A DNA stretch of 7,397 nucleotides from an uncultured Lachnospiraceae bacterium (GCA_934351765.1 CAKRJM010000111.1:1-7397); one strand, 5' to 3'; counted from the first letter of the stretch, positions 1-6,329 are shown. Notes: a model not told the origin generated them from the letters alone. Numbers and translations are program-made.

Positions 1-27
1 GCAGCACCTGATTTTCTCAAATGCTGC
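1..27 (-). terminator. Riboswitch-controlled terminator hairpin, cut by the window edge
   Basis: On the minus strand GCAGCA (22-27) can pair with TGCTGC (1-6), and TGA/TCA inside the loop can extend the stem. It follows directly on the aptamer's last helix and shares its GGGC/GCAGC bases (22-29), as expected of a ZTP riboswitch in which ligand-stabilised P3 competes with the terminator. The expected U tract would lie to the left of position 1 and cannot be seen. Confidence 0.75.
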
Positions 28-95
28 CCAGACGGTCGGCTTTTATGGACTCCAGCGACACCGTGTACTCACGCTTTCCGTCAGCCCCTGAAGTC
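26..95 (-). promoter_or_regulatory. ZTP (pfl) riboswitch aptamer
   Basis: Read on the minus strand, this leader contains the two hallmark blocks of the ZTP/ZMP (pfl motif) riboswitch: CTGACGGAA (from 84 downwards) and GCCGACCGTCTGGGC (40 to 26). GACTTCA (95-89) pairs with TGGAGTC (54-48) to form P1. CGTG/CACG form the P2 hairpin. GCC/GGC close P3, and the P3 loop CCGTC pairs with GACGG to form the pseudoknot. The GGAGT block on the 3' side of P1 agrees with the family consensus. These RNAs sense the purine and folate-stress intermediate ZMP/ZTP and usually control purine synthesis or one-carbon genes (purH, folD, fhs, glyA and similar). The controlled gene is outside the window, to the left. 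The bases just 5' of CTGACGG (GGGG) differ from the more usual UGA, so this may be a slightly variant aptamer. Confidence 0.87.
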
Positions 96-111
96 TTTTG
101 ATTATGTTAAT

Positions 112-140
112 AATATAACATACCTTTCTCTGTTCGTCAA
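112..140 (-). promoter_or_regulatory. Sigma-A promoter driving the ZTP riboswitch transcript
   Basis: On the minus strand there is a -35 TTGACG (140-135), a 17-nt spacer, and a -10 TATATT (117-112) preceded by TGT, an extended -10. Transcription would start near 105, ten or so bases ahead of the 5' strand of aptamer helix P1. That distance independently supports both the promoter and the riboswitch call. Confidence 0.85.
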
Positions 141-185
141 TCTCTTTTGATATGATTTTCTCATAATGTTTTTTCTTCCTATCGC

Positions 186-223
186 AAAAGAGGACTCCGC
201 AAACCTGCGGTGCCCTCTCTTTT
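186..223 (-). terminator. Intrinsic terminator of the scf-sec-tgt-yajC operon
   Basis: The minus-strand RNA reads A-rich AAAAGAG..., then CCGCA-GGTT-TGCGG, then ...CCTCTTTT. This is a stem of about 16 bp with one internal A/A mismatch and a GGTT tetraloop. The A tract and T tract form the base of the stem, so it can act in either direction. It lies 28 bases past the yajC stop and before the riboswitch promoter, so it insulates the two transcription units. Confidence 0.87.
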
Positions 224-227
224 ATTC

Positions 228-245
228 ATCAGGAAGCTTCCTGAT
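228..245. repeat. Perfect 18-bp palindrome just past yajC
   Basis: ATCAGGAAG is followed immediately by its exact reverse complement CTTCCTGAT, centred on a HindIII site (AAGCTT). It begins five bases after the yajC stop codon and is separated from the main terminator by only four bases. In RNA it would form a short hairpin next to the terminator. It could assist termination or protect the 3' end; it has no U tract of its own. Confidence 0.6.
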
Positions 246-250
246 AAGAT

Positions 251-559
251 TTATGCGTTGTTCTCTTCTGCCTTTTCCACTCTTGTAATGGCGGTCTTTA
301 CCATGGGGATCCGGCAGTTCTTGTTTCCGCCGAACTCAACGATCACCATATCATCGGTGATGTCGATGATCACGCCGTAGAATCCGCTGGTGGTCTCCAC
401 GCTGTCACCGATCTCCATGCTGTTGATCAGCTGCTGAAGCTGCTTCTGCTGCTTCTTCTGGGGACGAATCGCGATAAAGTACATGAATGCGATGATTACG
501 ACAATATAGATCACCCAAAAGCCGACACCGCCCATACCGCTGGCTGCTAATAAATTCAT
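251..559 (-). CDS. yajC: Preprotein translocase accessory subunit YajC
   Basis: This 102-residue protein is a typical YajC. It has a short N-terminal tail, one membrane helix (about 12-31, ending FMYFIAI), the signature RPQKKQQK (32-39) just inside the membrane, and a cytoplasmic beta-rich domain with METGD-like and SGFYGVI segments. YajC associates with SecD-SecF at the SecYEG channel during protein export; it is non-essential in the bacteria studied. The start chosen is the ATG at 559, because the upstream AAGGAG sits seven bases before it. The in-frame ATG at 565 would leave only one base after GGAG. The start follows the tgt stop codon (TGA-CT-ATG) with a two-base gap, so it is probably translationally coupled to tgt. 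It is the last gene of the operon and is followed by a strong terminator. Confidence 0.95.
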   Translation of the reverse strand: MNLLAASGMGGVGFWVIYIVVIIAFMYFIAIRPQKKQQKQLQQLINSMEIGDSVETTSGFYGVIIDITDDMVIVEFGGNKNCRIPMVKTAITRVEKAEENNA

Positions 560-561
560 AG

Positions 562-1710
562 TCATTCTCCTTTTTCTTCCTGTCCGTGTTCCATACCGGC
601 CAGTTTTTCTTTTTTATATTCGGCATACCGATGTTCTTCAATCGCATTCCGAATCTCACTCATCATTGTATTATAAAAATACAGATTATGCAAGACGCAA
701 AGCCGCATTCCAAGCATTTCTTTGGCTTTCAAAAGATGTCGGATGTAAGCTCTGCTGTACCGCCTGCATGCCGGACAGCCGCAGCCCTCCTCAATGGGCC
801 GGTCATCCAGCTCATACCTTGCATTGAACAGATTCCGCTTTCCATGATTGGTATACACATGACCGTGACGGCCGTTCCTCGACGGATACACACAGTCAAA
901 GAAATCCACACCGCGCTCCACCGCTTCCAGAATGTTTGCCGGTGTTCCGACGCCCATCAGATAGGTGGGTTTATTCTCCGGAAGATGAGGAACGGTTACA
1001 TCAAGGATCCGATACATCTCCTCATGGCTCTCGCCGACGGCAAGCCCACCGACGGCATACCCGTCCAGATCCATCTCCGAAATTTCATCGGCGTGGCGGA
1101 TCCGCACATCCTCCAGAATGCCGCCCTGGTTAATGCCGAAAAGCAGCTGTTCTTTATTGATGGTATCAGGAAGACTGTTGAGCCGTGTCATCTCTGCCTT
1201 GCACCGGGCCAGCCATCTGGTTGTCCGGGCAACGGAATTCTCGATATAATCCCGCTCCGCCTTTGCAGGCGCACACTCATCAAATGCCATGGCAATGGTG
1301 GAAGCCAGATTTGACTGGATCCGCATGCTTTCCTCCGGTCCCATAAAAATCTTTCTTCCGTCAATATGGGAATTGAAGTATACGCCCTCTTCCTTGATAC
1401 GGCGCAGCCCTGCCAGGGAAAATACCTGGAAGCCGCCGGAATCCGTCAGGATCGGCTTGTCCCAGGACATGAACTTATGAAGCCCGCCCAGCTTCTTCAC
1501 GATCTCATCGCCGGGGCGTACATGAAGATGATAGGTATTGGAAAGCTCCACCTGGGTTCCGATCTGCTCCAGATCCGAGGTGGCAACGGCGCCCTTGATA
1601 GCCGCCGCTGTTCCCACGTTCATAAATACCGGGGTCTCAATGACTCCGTGGACGGTGGTGACTCTGGCACGCTTCGCCCGCCCGTCCTTTGCTAAAATCT
1701 CATATTTCAT
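562..1710 (-). CDS. tgt: tRNA-guanine(34) transglycosylase (queuine/preQ1 tRNA-ribosyltransferase)
   Basis: This 382-residue TIM-barrel enzyme exchanges guanine at the wobble position of GUN-anticodon tRNAs for preQ1, the committed step of queuosine incorporation. The catalytic parts are intact: the general base Asp90 in LTDSGGFQV, the substrate-pocket GGLAVGE (221-227), the nucleophile Asp272 in FFDCV, and the zinc site Cys310-x-Cys312-x2-Cys315 with His341. The motif after the nucleophile reads YPSRNGRHG where many bacteria have MPTRNARNG, probably lineage variation. Length is normal for the bacterial family, with a short charged, Glu/Lys-rich tail after about residue 363. The start ATG is preceded by AGGA and lies four bases from the secDF stop. 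Its place between secDF and yajC is the widespread tgt-yajC-secDF arrangement seen in many bacteria. Confidence 0.97.
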   Translation of the reverse strand: MKYEILAKDGRAKRARVTTVHGVIETPVFMNVGTAAAIKGAVATSDLEQIGTQVELSNTYHLHVRPGDEIVKKLGGLHKFMSWDKPILTDSGGFQVFSLAGLRRIKEEGVYFNSHIDGRKIFMGPEESMRIQSNLASTIAMAFDECAPAKAERDYIENSVARTTRWLARCKAEMTRLNSLPDTINKEQLLFGINQGGILEDVRIRHADEISEMDLDGYAVGGLAVGESHEEMYRILDVTVPHLPENKPTYLMGVGTPANILEAVERGVDFFDCVYPSRNGRHGHVYTNHGKRNLFNARYELDDRPIEEGCGCPACRRYSRAYIRHLLKAKEMLGMRLCVLHNLYFYNTMMSEIRNAIEEHRYAEYKKEKLAGMEHGQEEKGE

Positions 1711-1713
1711 ACA

Positions 1714-3888
1714 TTAATCCTGATTCCTGGATTTGATCTTCGTTTTCATCAGATACCAGATCGGGCCGGTCAGGAATACGGAGGAGTATGCACCGCATAA
1801 AATTCCGACCATCAGAGGCAGAGCGAACTCCCGGATAGAGGAAACGCCCATGATGTAAAGAACAAATACCATGATAAAGGTCGTCAAAGAGGTATAGATG
1901 CTTCTTGTCAGGGTCTGATTGATGCTCAGGTTCACCACATCGGCAAGAGTTGCCTTCTTGTCCATGGACTTGAGGTTCTCACGGATCCGGTCAAAGATAA
2001 CAATCGTGGCATTGATGGAATAGCCGACGATCGTCAGCATGCAGGCGATAAAGGTATTGCCCACGCTCCATTTTGTGATGGCATAAAATGCCAGAACCAC
2101 TAATACGTCATGGACCAGAGCCAGAACGGCGCTGGTTGCAAACCGGATATCCTTGAACCGGAACCAGATATAGAGCAGCATAAAGATCGTAGCCACGATC
2201 ACGGAGATAACGGCATTACGCTTCATCTCACCGCTTACGGTTCCGCTGATGCTGTCGGCTGTGATATTTTCCTCAGTCACGCCATACTTCTCTTCCAGCT
2301 TGCTGTTCAGCTCCTGACGCTCCTCCACGGACAGCGTTCTTGTCTTGATGATGACCTGGCTGGAGCCGGTAACCTTCTGAGTCTCCACATTGGCATCCCC
2401 GGTCACCTCTTCCACGATCGGAACCACTTCGTTATGAATCGTCTCCATGGAAAGATCCTCATTGAAGGTTACGCTGGTGGACGTACCGCCCTTGAATTCC
2501 AGGCTGTAATTCAGAACACTTCCCTGGCTGCCGTTTGCATAGACACCCATGAAAACGAAACCGGCCACGATCACAACGAGAGAGCAGATGATACAAATGG
2601 TTTTCTTCTTAACATAATCCACCTTAAACGGTGCTTTTGCTTTTCCGTAGAACTTCTCAGACTGGAAGCCCAGGTTGTAAAGTGCATTCAGGGCAAGCTT
2701 TGTGATCACAAGAGCTGTGAACATGGAAAGTACAATACCGAGCGCCAGAGTCTGAGCAAAGCCCTTGATCGTTCCGGTTCCTCTCCACATCAGAACCGCT
2801 GCGGCGATCAGGGTTGTCACGTTACCGTCAATGATGGCGGAGAGAGCCTTATTGAAGCCCTCCTTAATGGCACCCTTTACGGTCTTTCCTGCTGCCAGCT
2901 CCTCCCGGATACGGGCGAAGATGATGACGTTTGCATCAACAGCCATACCAATGGAAAGGATAATGCCGGCGATACCGGGCAGTGTCAGGGTGATATCAAA
3001 TGCACTTAAAAATACAATGGTCAGAGCCACATAGAAGGTCAGTGCAATGGCAGAAGCCAGACCGGGAATCCAGTAAACAGCGATCATCAGGGCTGCCACG
3101 ATGAGAAAACCGATCACACCAGCCTTCAGGCTTGTGGAGATGGCATCCTGTCCCAGCTTCGCTCCGACTACATTGGATCGGATTTCCTTTAATTCCAGCG
3201 GCAGAGAGCCGATCCGAATGGTAGATGCCAGGTTATTGGCCTCCTCATAATCGCTCATGCCGTCGATGCTGCAGTTTCCGCCGGTGATCTTCTGTCTTAC
3301 GGTCGGGTTGGAAACGGTTTTTCCATCATAAACAATGGCGATCCGCTTTCCCACGTTCTCCTCGGTGATCTGGGCAAATTTCTCTGCCGCCTCATCCGTG
3401 AACTGGAGAGCTACCGAATACTCCGTTGCACCGGTGGTCTGGTTCTTCTGACCTGCAGGCTGTGCGCCCTTGACATCATCGCCGGTCAGAAGCACGTTTC
3501 CGCTCTCATCCTGGAAGGAAAGGCTTCCGGGCTGTCCCAGTTCCTCCAGGATCGCATTGGCATCGGACACACCGGGAATATCCACGTTGATCCGGTCGCT
3601 GCCCTCCTGGTAAACCTCGGCCTCATTGCTGTAATTCTCCACACGGAGCTTTAACTTGTAGATCGTATCTGCCATGTCGGTCGCAGAAGGATCCTCGTCA
3701 ACCGTCTGGTAGGTAATGCTTACACCGCCGGCCAGGTCAAGACCCAGCTTGATGTCACTCATGCTGCCGGACGCATCACTGCCGATCCCCGCAATCGCGG
3801 TATAGATAAAACCGGCAATCACGACCAGCAGAATCAGCAGACAGGCGATCCCTTTCCCCCTCTGGGGCTTGGTTCCGTTACTTTTCAT
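1714..3888 (-). CDS. secDF: Fused protein-export membrane protein SecDF
   Basis: This 724-residue protein is a SecD-SecF fusion, which uses the proton motive force to help pull secreted proteins through SecYEG on the outer face of the membrane. The SecD half has helix 1 (about 14-33), the LGLDLAGG motif (48-55), a large extracytoplasmic P1 domain up to about 250, then five helices including GMAVDANVIIFARIREEL (314-331). The SecF half starts with a helix at about 430-450, then YSLEFKGGT (461-469), a smaller loop domain, and five helices from about 559 onwards. SecD Asp318 and the late Arg662 (LTRSIYTS) are present. The SecF motif reads GYSINATIVIFDRIREN (622-638), with Ala627 where most homologues have Asp. 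I placed the start at the ATG at 3888, ten bases after AAGGAG; an upstream in-frame TTG at 3921 lies inside scfB and has no RBS. Confidence 0.96.
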   Translation of the reverse strand: MKSNGTKPQRGKGIACLLILLVVIAGFIYTAIAGIGSDASGSMSDIKLGLDLAGGVSITYQTVDEDPSATDMADTIYKLKLRVENYSNEAEVYQEGSDRINVDIPGVSDANAILEELGQPGSLSFQDESGNVLLTGDDVKGAQPAGQKNQTTGATEYSVALQFTDEAAEKFAQITEENVGKRIAIVYDGKTVSNPTVRQKITGGNCSIDGMSDYEEANNLASTIRIGSLPLELKEIRSNVVGAKLGQDAISTSLKAGVIGFLIVAALMIAVYWIPGLASAIALTFYVALTIVFLSAFDITLTLPGIAGIILSIGMAVDANVIIFARIREELAAGKTVKGAIKEGFNKALSAIIDGNVTTLIAAAVLMWRGTGTIKGFAQTLALGIVLSMFTALVITKLALNALYNLGFQSEKFYGKAKAPFKVDYVKKKTICIICSLVVIVAGFVFMGVYANGSQGSVLNYSLEFKGGTSTSVTFNEDLSMETIHNEVVPIVEEVTGDANVETQKVTGSSQVIIKTRTLSVEERQELNSKLEEKYGVTEENITADSISGTVSGEMKRNAVISVIVATIFMLLYIWFRFKDIRFATSAVLALVHDVLVVLAFYAITKWSVGNTFIACMLTIVGYSINATIVIFDRIRENLKSMDKKATLADVVNLSINQTLTRSIYTSLTTFIMVFVLYIMGVSSIREFALPLMVGILCGAYSSVFLTGPIWYLMKTKIKSRNQD

Positions 3889-3904
3889 CTTTGCTTTTCT
3901 CCTT

Positions 3905-5266
3905 TTAATCCTCGTTGGCAAGCGCGGCCTTGATCATGATGGCGCACTCGATTCGCTTTTTCTGCATTTCGCAGCCGATGTCATAAGCTCCGGTAATGGA
4001 ACCGTCATAATTCCAGGAATTTGCCGCACAGCCGCCGCTGCAATAGAACCGTGCAAAACAGTTCCGGCATTTTTCCTTGGCATAAACATTACAGAGCTTG
4101 AACTCGTCACGCACCTCGGTGTTGGTGATTCCTGTGTCCACGGTTCCGAGAAGGAACTGCTCCTGTCCTACGAACTGATGGCAGGGATAAAGATCACCCC
4201 AGGGCGTCACGGCAAGATACTCGGTTCCTGATCCGCAGCCGGAAAGGCGCTTCGCTACGCAGGGGCCCTGGGTCAGATCGATATTAAAATGGAAGAAATT
4301 GAAGCCGTTTCCGGCCTTCTTCCGCTTAATATATTCCTTTGCCAGGCGGTCATACTCCTCGAGAATCTGAGGAAGATGCTCCTCATGGATCGCATAATCC
4401 TCCTCCGGTGCTGCCACCACCGGCTCCACAGAGATTTCCTTAAAGCCTTCGTCCGCAAAATGGAGTACATCGTTTGCGAAATCCAGATTGTATTTTGTAA
4501 ACGTTCCGCGGATATAATAGCTCTTATCCCCACGGGACTTTGCAAACTTTTTAAACTTTGGCATAATAATGTCATAGCTGGAGCCTTTTCCATTTCTGGT
4601 CGGACGCATCTTATCATTGATCTCTTTCCGGCCATCGATGCTGAGCACCACATTTGCCATTTCTTTATTTAAGAAGTCAACCACTTCATCGGTCATGAGC
4701 ATGCCGTTTGTGGTCATGGTAAAGCGGAAATTCTTATTGAACTCCTTTTCCTTGGAACGGCCGTATGCCACAAGCTGCTTGACTACCTCCCAGTTCATTA
4801 ACGGCTCTCCGCCGAAAAAGTCCACTTCCAGGTTCCGTCTGTTTCCGGAGTTGGCAATAAGGAAATCCAGAGCCTTCCGGCCAACCTCATAGCTCATGAT
4901 GGCACGGCGGCCATGATACTCGCCTTCCTCGGCGAAGCAGTATTTGCAGCCCAGATTACAGTCATGGGCCACATGAAGACACAGCGCCTTTACCACGGTC
5001 TTCCTGCTCTTGAAATCCTTCACATACTGTTCATATACATCCTCGGTAAACAGTACACCGTCCTGCTTCAGCTCCTCGATCTCCTCCAGGGCTTCTCTGA
5101 TATCCTCTGCGGGATACGTTCCCTCCAGAGCAGGAACGACTGCGTCTGCACCGTCCTTGTCATACACAGCAATGGCATCATATACCACATCGTCAACCAC
5201 ATGGACCGCGCCGCTGCACACATCCATTACGATGTTGTAGCCATTATTTTTATACTGGTGAATCAA
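3905..5266 (-). CDS. scfB: SCIFF peptide maturase, radical SAM/SPASM thioether-forming enzyme
   Basis: This 453-residue enzyme uses a 4Fe-4S cluster and S-adenosylmethionine to install non-alpha thioether bridges in the Cys-rich SCIFF peptide (ranthipeptide class). The N-terminal 90 or so residues look like the peptide-recognition (RRE-like) domain. The radical SAM cluster motif is Cys103-x3-Cys107-x2-Cys110, followed by the FFGGEPL motif (about 151-157). The SPASM domain fits the C-x12-G-x4-C / C-x2-C-x5-C-x3-C / C pattern exactly: Cys344, Gly357, Cys362, Cys400, Cys403, Cys409, Cys413 and Cys432, enough for two auxiliary clusters. It lies downstream of scfA and 16 bases before secDF. The start is a TTG at 5266 giving MIHQYKNNG, the usual family N terminus; the open frame upstream is non-coding leader. 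Confidence 0.96.
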   Translation of the reverse strand: MIHQYKNNGYNIVMDVCSGAVHVVDDVVYDAIAVYDKDGADAVVPALEGTYPAEDIREALEEIEELKQDGVLFTEDVYEQYVKDFKSRKTVVKALCLHVAHDCNLGCKYCFAEEGEYHGRRAIMSYEVGRKALDFLIANSGNRRNLEVDFFGGEPLMNWEVVKQLVAYGRSKEKEFNKNFRFTMTTNGMLMTDEVVDFLNKEMANVVLSIDGRKEINDKMRPTRNGKGSSYDIIMPKFKKFAKSRGDKSYYIRGTFTKYNLDFANDVLHFADEGFKEISVEPVVAAPEEDYAIHEEHLPQILEEYDRLAKEYIKRKKAGNGFNFFHFNIDLTQGPCVAKRLSGCGSGTEYLAVTPWGDLYPCHQFVGQEQFLLGTVDTGITNTEVRDEFKLCNVYAKEKCRNCFARFYCSGGCAANSWNYDGSITGAYDIGCEMQKKRIECAIMIKAALANED

Positions 5267-5280
5267 CTTTTTACTCCTCT
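5264..5280 (-). promoter_or_regulatory. Ribosome binding site and TTG start of scfB
   Basis: On the minus strand AGAGGAG (5280-5274) is followed by seven bases and TTG (5266-5264). No ATG or GTG with comparable spacing exists near the conserved IHQYKNNG start of the protein, so the site fixes a rare start codon. A TTG start should lower maturase synthesis relative to the ATG-initiated peptide gene. Confidence 0.85.
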
Positions 5281-5388
5281 CTGCTGCCTGATTGTCTGTT
5301 TGATCCGCGTAATGTCTGCGGCCGCTGTTTCTGCGCCGCTGTACGCAATTTACCCGGCCGGGATTTCTTTTCCCCAAACCGAATGAAA

Positions 5389-5412
5389 GACACTCCGCAT
5401 CCGCGAAGTGCC
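5389..5412 (-). terminator. Hairpin between scfA and scfB, probable attenuator
   Basis: In the minus-strand transcript GGCACTTCGC pairs with GCGGAGTGTC around a GGAT loop: a 10-bp stem with two wobble pairs. It is followed only by TTTCATT, a poor U tract. It lies in the 223-base gap between the peptide gene and its maturase. A leaky terminator or an RNA-stabilising hairpin here would favour peptide over enzyme. The rest of the gap also holds a CCCGGCCGGG palindrome at 5353-5362 and an ATTGTG/CACAAT pair, but no gene that I can support. Confidence 0.6.
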
Positions 5413-5489
5413 CCTCTTACATGCCTGATCGACAATTGTGTATTGCCGCGCCGCACAATCCTGCGCACGCGCTGTCACAGCAATCTCAC

Positions 5490-5633
5490 TTATTTATGAT
5501 TCTCGCAGGACTGGTTTCCTACTGTACAGGAAGTCTTGCATGCAGACTGGCAGGAAGTCTGGCATTCGCCGCATCCGCCCTTCTTCATGGACTCCTTTAA
5601 CGTACTGGAAGTTAAAGTCTTTACTCTCTTCAT
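5490..5633 (-). CDS. scfA: SCIFF ranthipeptide precursor (six cysteines in forty-five residues)
   Basis: This is a 47-residue peptide. The leader is MKRVKTLTSSTLKESMKKGG, and the core has Cys21, 24, 28, 32, 36 and 43 in the CGECQTSC...CKTSCTVGNQSC arrangement of the SCIFF family, which is nearly universal in Clostridia. The family product carries thioether bridges; in the studied Caldanaerobacter peptide a Cys32-Thr37 bridge was reported, and both positions are Cys32 and Thr37 here. GGAGGAG lies about five bases before the ATG, a very strong RBS. It is the first gene after the operon promoter, with its dedicated maturase next. The mature peptide's role is unsettled; ranthipeptides have been linked to cell-density signalling in some Clostridium. 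No protease gene that would remove the leader is visible in the window. Confidence 0.97.
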   Translation of the reverse strand: MKRVKTLTSSTLKESMKKGGCGECQTSCQSACKTSCTVGNQSCENHK

Positions 5634-5669
5634 ATCTTCTCCTCCTATCTGAATGAATCCATTTGGCTT

Positions 5670-5698
5670 AGTATACCACAGTTTATGGCAGTTGGAAA
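5670..5698 (-). promoter_or_regulatory. Promoter of the scfA-scfB-secDF-tgt-yajC operon
   Basis: On the minus strand there is a -35 TTTCCA (5698-5693), a 17-nt spacer, and a -10 TATACT (5675-5670) preceded by TGG, an extended -10. An AAAAAA tract about five bases upstream of the -35 resembles an UP element. The predicted start near 5663 gives a leader of about 30 bases to the scfA ATG. No other convincing promoter was seen within the operon. Confidence 0.75.
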
Positions 5699-5800
5699 GA
5701 GTTTTTTAGCCTTGGCCGAAAGAAAATCTGCTCCAAAACTCCTGCCGGAACTCCTTCCCCGGAATTGTCCGGCCGTTCTTTTCTCCTCCATCCCTTCATA

Positions 5801-5813
5801 TACTATGATAGTA
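5801..5813 (+). promoter_or_regulatory. Odd palindrome TACTATGATAGTA with possible -10
   Basis: The 13 bases form a perfect palindrome around a central G and overlap TATACT (5799-5804) and TATGAT (5804-5809), either of which could be a -10 for the downstream membrane protein gene. The -35 match is poor in both cases (TTCTTT or TTCTCC). It may be an operator over a weak promoter, or chance in an A+T-rich stretch. Confidence 0.35.
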
Positions 5814-5877
5814 ATTCCACGGTTTATTATATGCTCCTGATCTCTGAACCTAACCTGTAAAAGAAAGAAGGGATTCT

Positions 5878-6246
5878 ATGTCACAGACACTCCGCCATAA
5901 GCTTTCCACTCTGCTTCTCTCCCTCCTGCTGGCTGCGCTGTCATCCGCACTTCTTCTGTTTATTCTCTCATTTCTTCTTTACAAGCTCCGTCTCAATAAC
6001 GGAACGCTCCGTCTGTTTGTCTGTCTGATCTATGTGCTCTCCTGCTTCTCCGGAGGCTTTCTCGCCGGAAAACGGATCAAAACCAGACGCTTCCTCTGGG
6101 GCGCTGTCTCCGGACTGCTTTATGTACTGGTACTGCTTCTGCTGTCCGCACTGTCACAAGGCGGACTCCAGGCAGGCACCTCCGGGATTTTGACGGCGGC
6201 AGGACTGTGTATCGGAGGCGGGACAGCCGGAGGAATGCTCAGTTGA
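5878..6246 (+). CDS. Four-helix membrane protein, TIGR04086 family
   Basis: This 122-residue, very hydrophobic protein has four predicted membrane helices (about 12-35, 45-64, 72-92 and 100-121). A basic loop KRIKTRR (65-71) between helices 2 and 3 places that loop in the cytoplasm. The SGGFLAGKRI...RFLWGAVSGLLYVL segment and the Gly-rich last helix match the Firmicute family TIGR04086, whose biochemical role is unknown. It is divergent from scfA, with start codons 245 bases apart, so it may share regulation with the SCIFF operon or take part in peptide or Sec-related membrane functions; that is inference. The ATG is preceded by AAGAAGG at a suitable distance. The family match is from memory of its sequence pattern; a general small membrane protein is the alternative. 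Confidence 0.85.
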   Translation: MSQTLRHKLSTLLLSLLLAALSSALLLFILSFLLYKLRLNNGTLRLFVCLIYVLSCFSGGFLAGKRIKTRRFLWGAVSGLLYVLVLLLLSALSQGGLQAGTSGILTAAGLCIGGGTAGGMLS

Positions 6247-6265
6247 ATCCCGGCAGGGAGAACTC

Positions 6266-6329
6266 GGCCCCGTCCTGTTCCGCAGTCGGCACATATTAGA
6301 GTTGCCTCCCTGCGGAACAGGACGGGGCC
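6266..6329. repeat. 19-bp perfect inverted repeat after the membrane protein gene
   Basis: GGCCCCGTCCTGTTCCGCA (6266-6284) and its exact reverse complement (6311-6329) flank a 26-base loop. With small bulges the stem can be extended by GAGAAC (6258-6263) pairing with GTTCTC (6334-6339). The right arm is part of the first 92-bp repeat copy; the left arm is an inverted partial copy of the same repeat. It begins 19 bases after the stop codon and may stop or protect that transcript, but there is no following T run on either strand. Confidence 0.85.

Noticed and set aside
1..110. T-box, glycine, SAM or guanidine riboswitch
   Set aside because: The characteristic blocks of those families are absent, while the CTGACGG and GCCGACCGTCTGGGC blocks fit the ZTP class.
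586..1314. 242-codon plus-strand open frame
   Set aside because: It is antisense to tgt, whose catalytic and zinc residues are intact; the translated product is low in organisation and has no family features.
2110..3009. 299-codon plus-strand open frame
   Set aside because: It lies wholly antisense to secDF, which has clear family motifs; the translation has no recognisable domain and no RBS, and results from codon bias on the opposite strand.
3889..3921. secDF start at TTG 3921, overlapping scfB
   Set aside because: No Shine-Dalgarno lies upstream of it, whereas AAGGAG is well placed for the ATG at 3888.
5267..5377. 37-codon N-terminal extension of scfB
   Set aside because: It starts at a TTG without an RBS, crosses palindromic leader sequence, and is basic and unlike any ScfB; the AGAGGAG-TTG at 5280-5264 gives the normal family N terminus.
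5271..5468. 65-codon minus-strand open frame between scfA and scfB
   Set aside because: Arg-rich, no RBS and overlaps the attenuator hairpin in a different frame; judged a chance frame in the leader.
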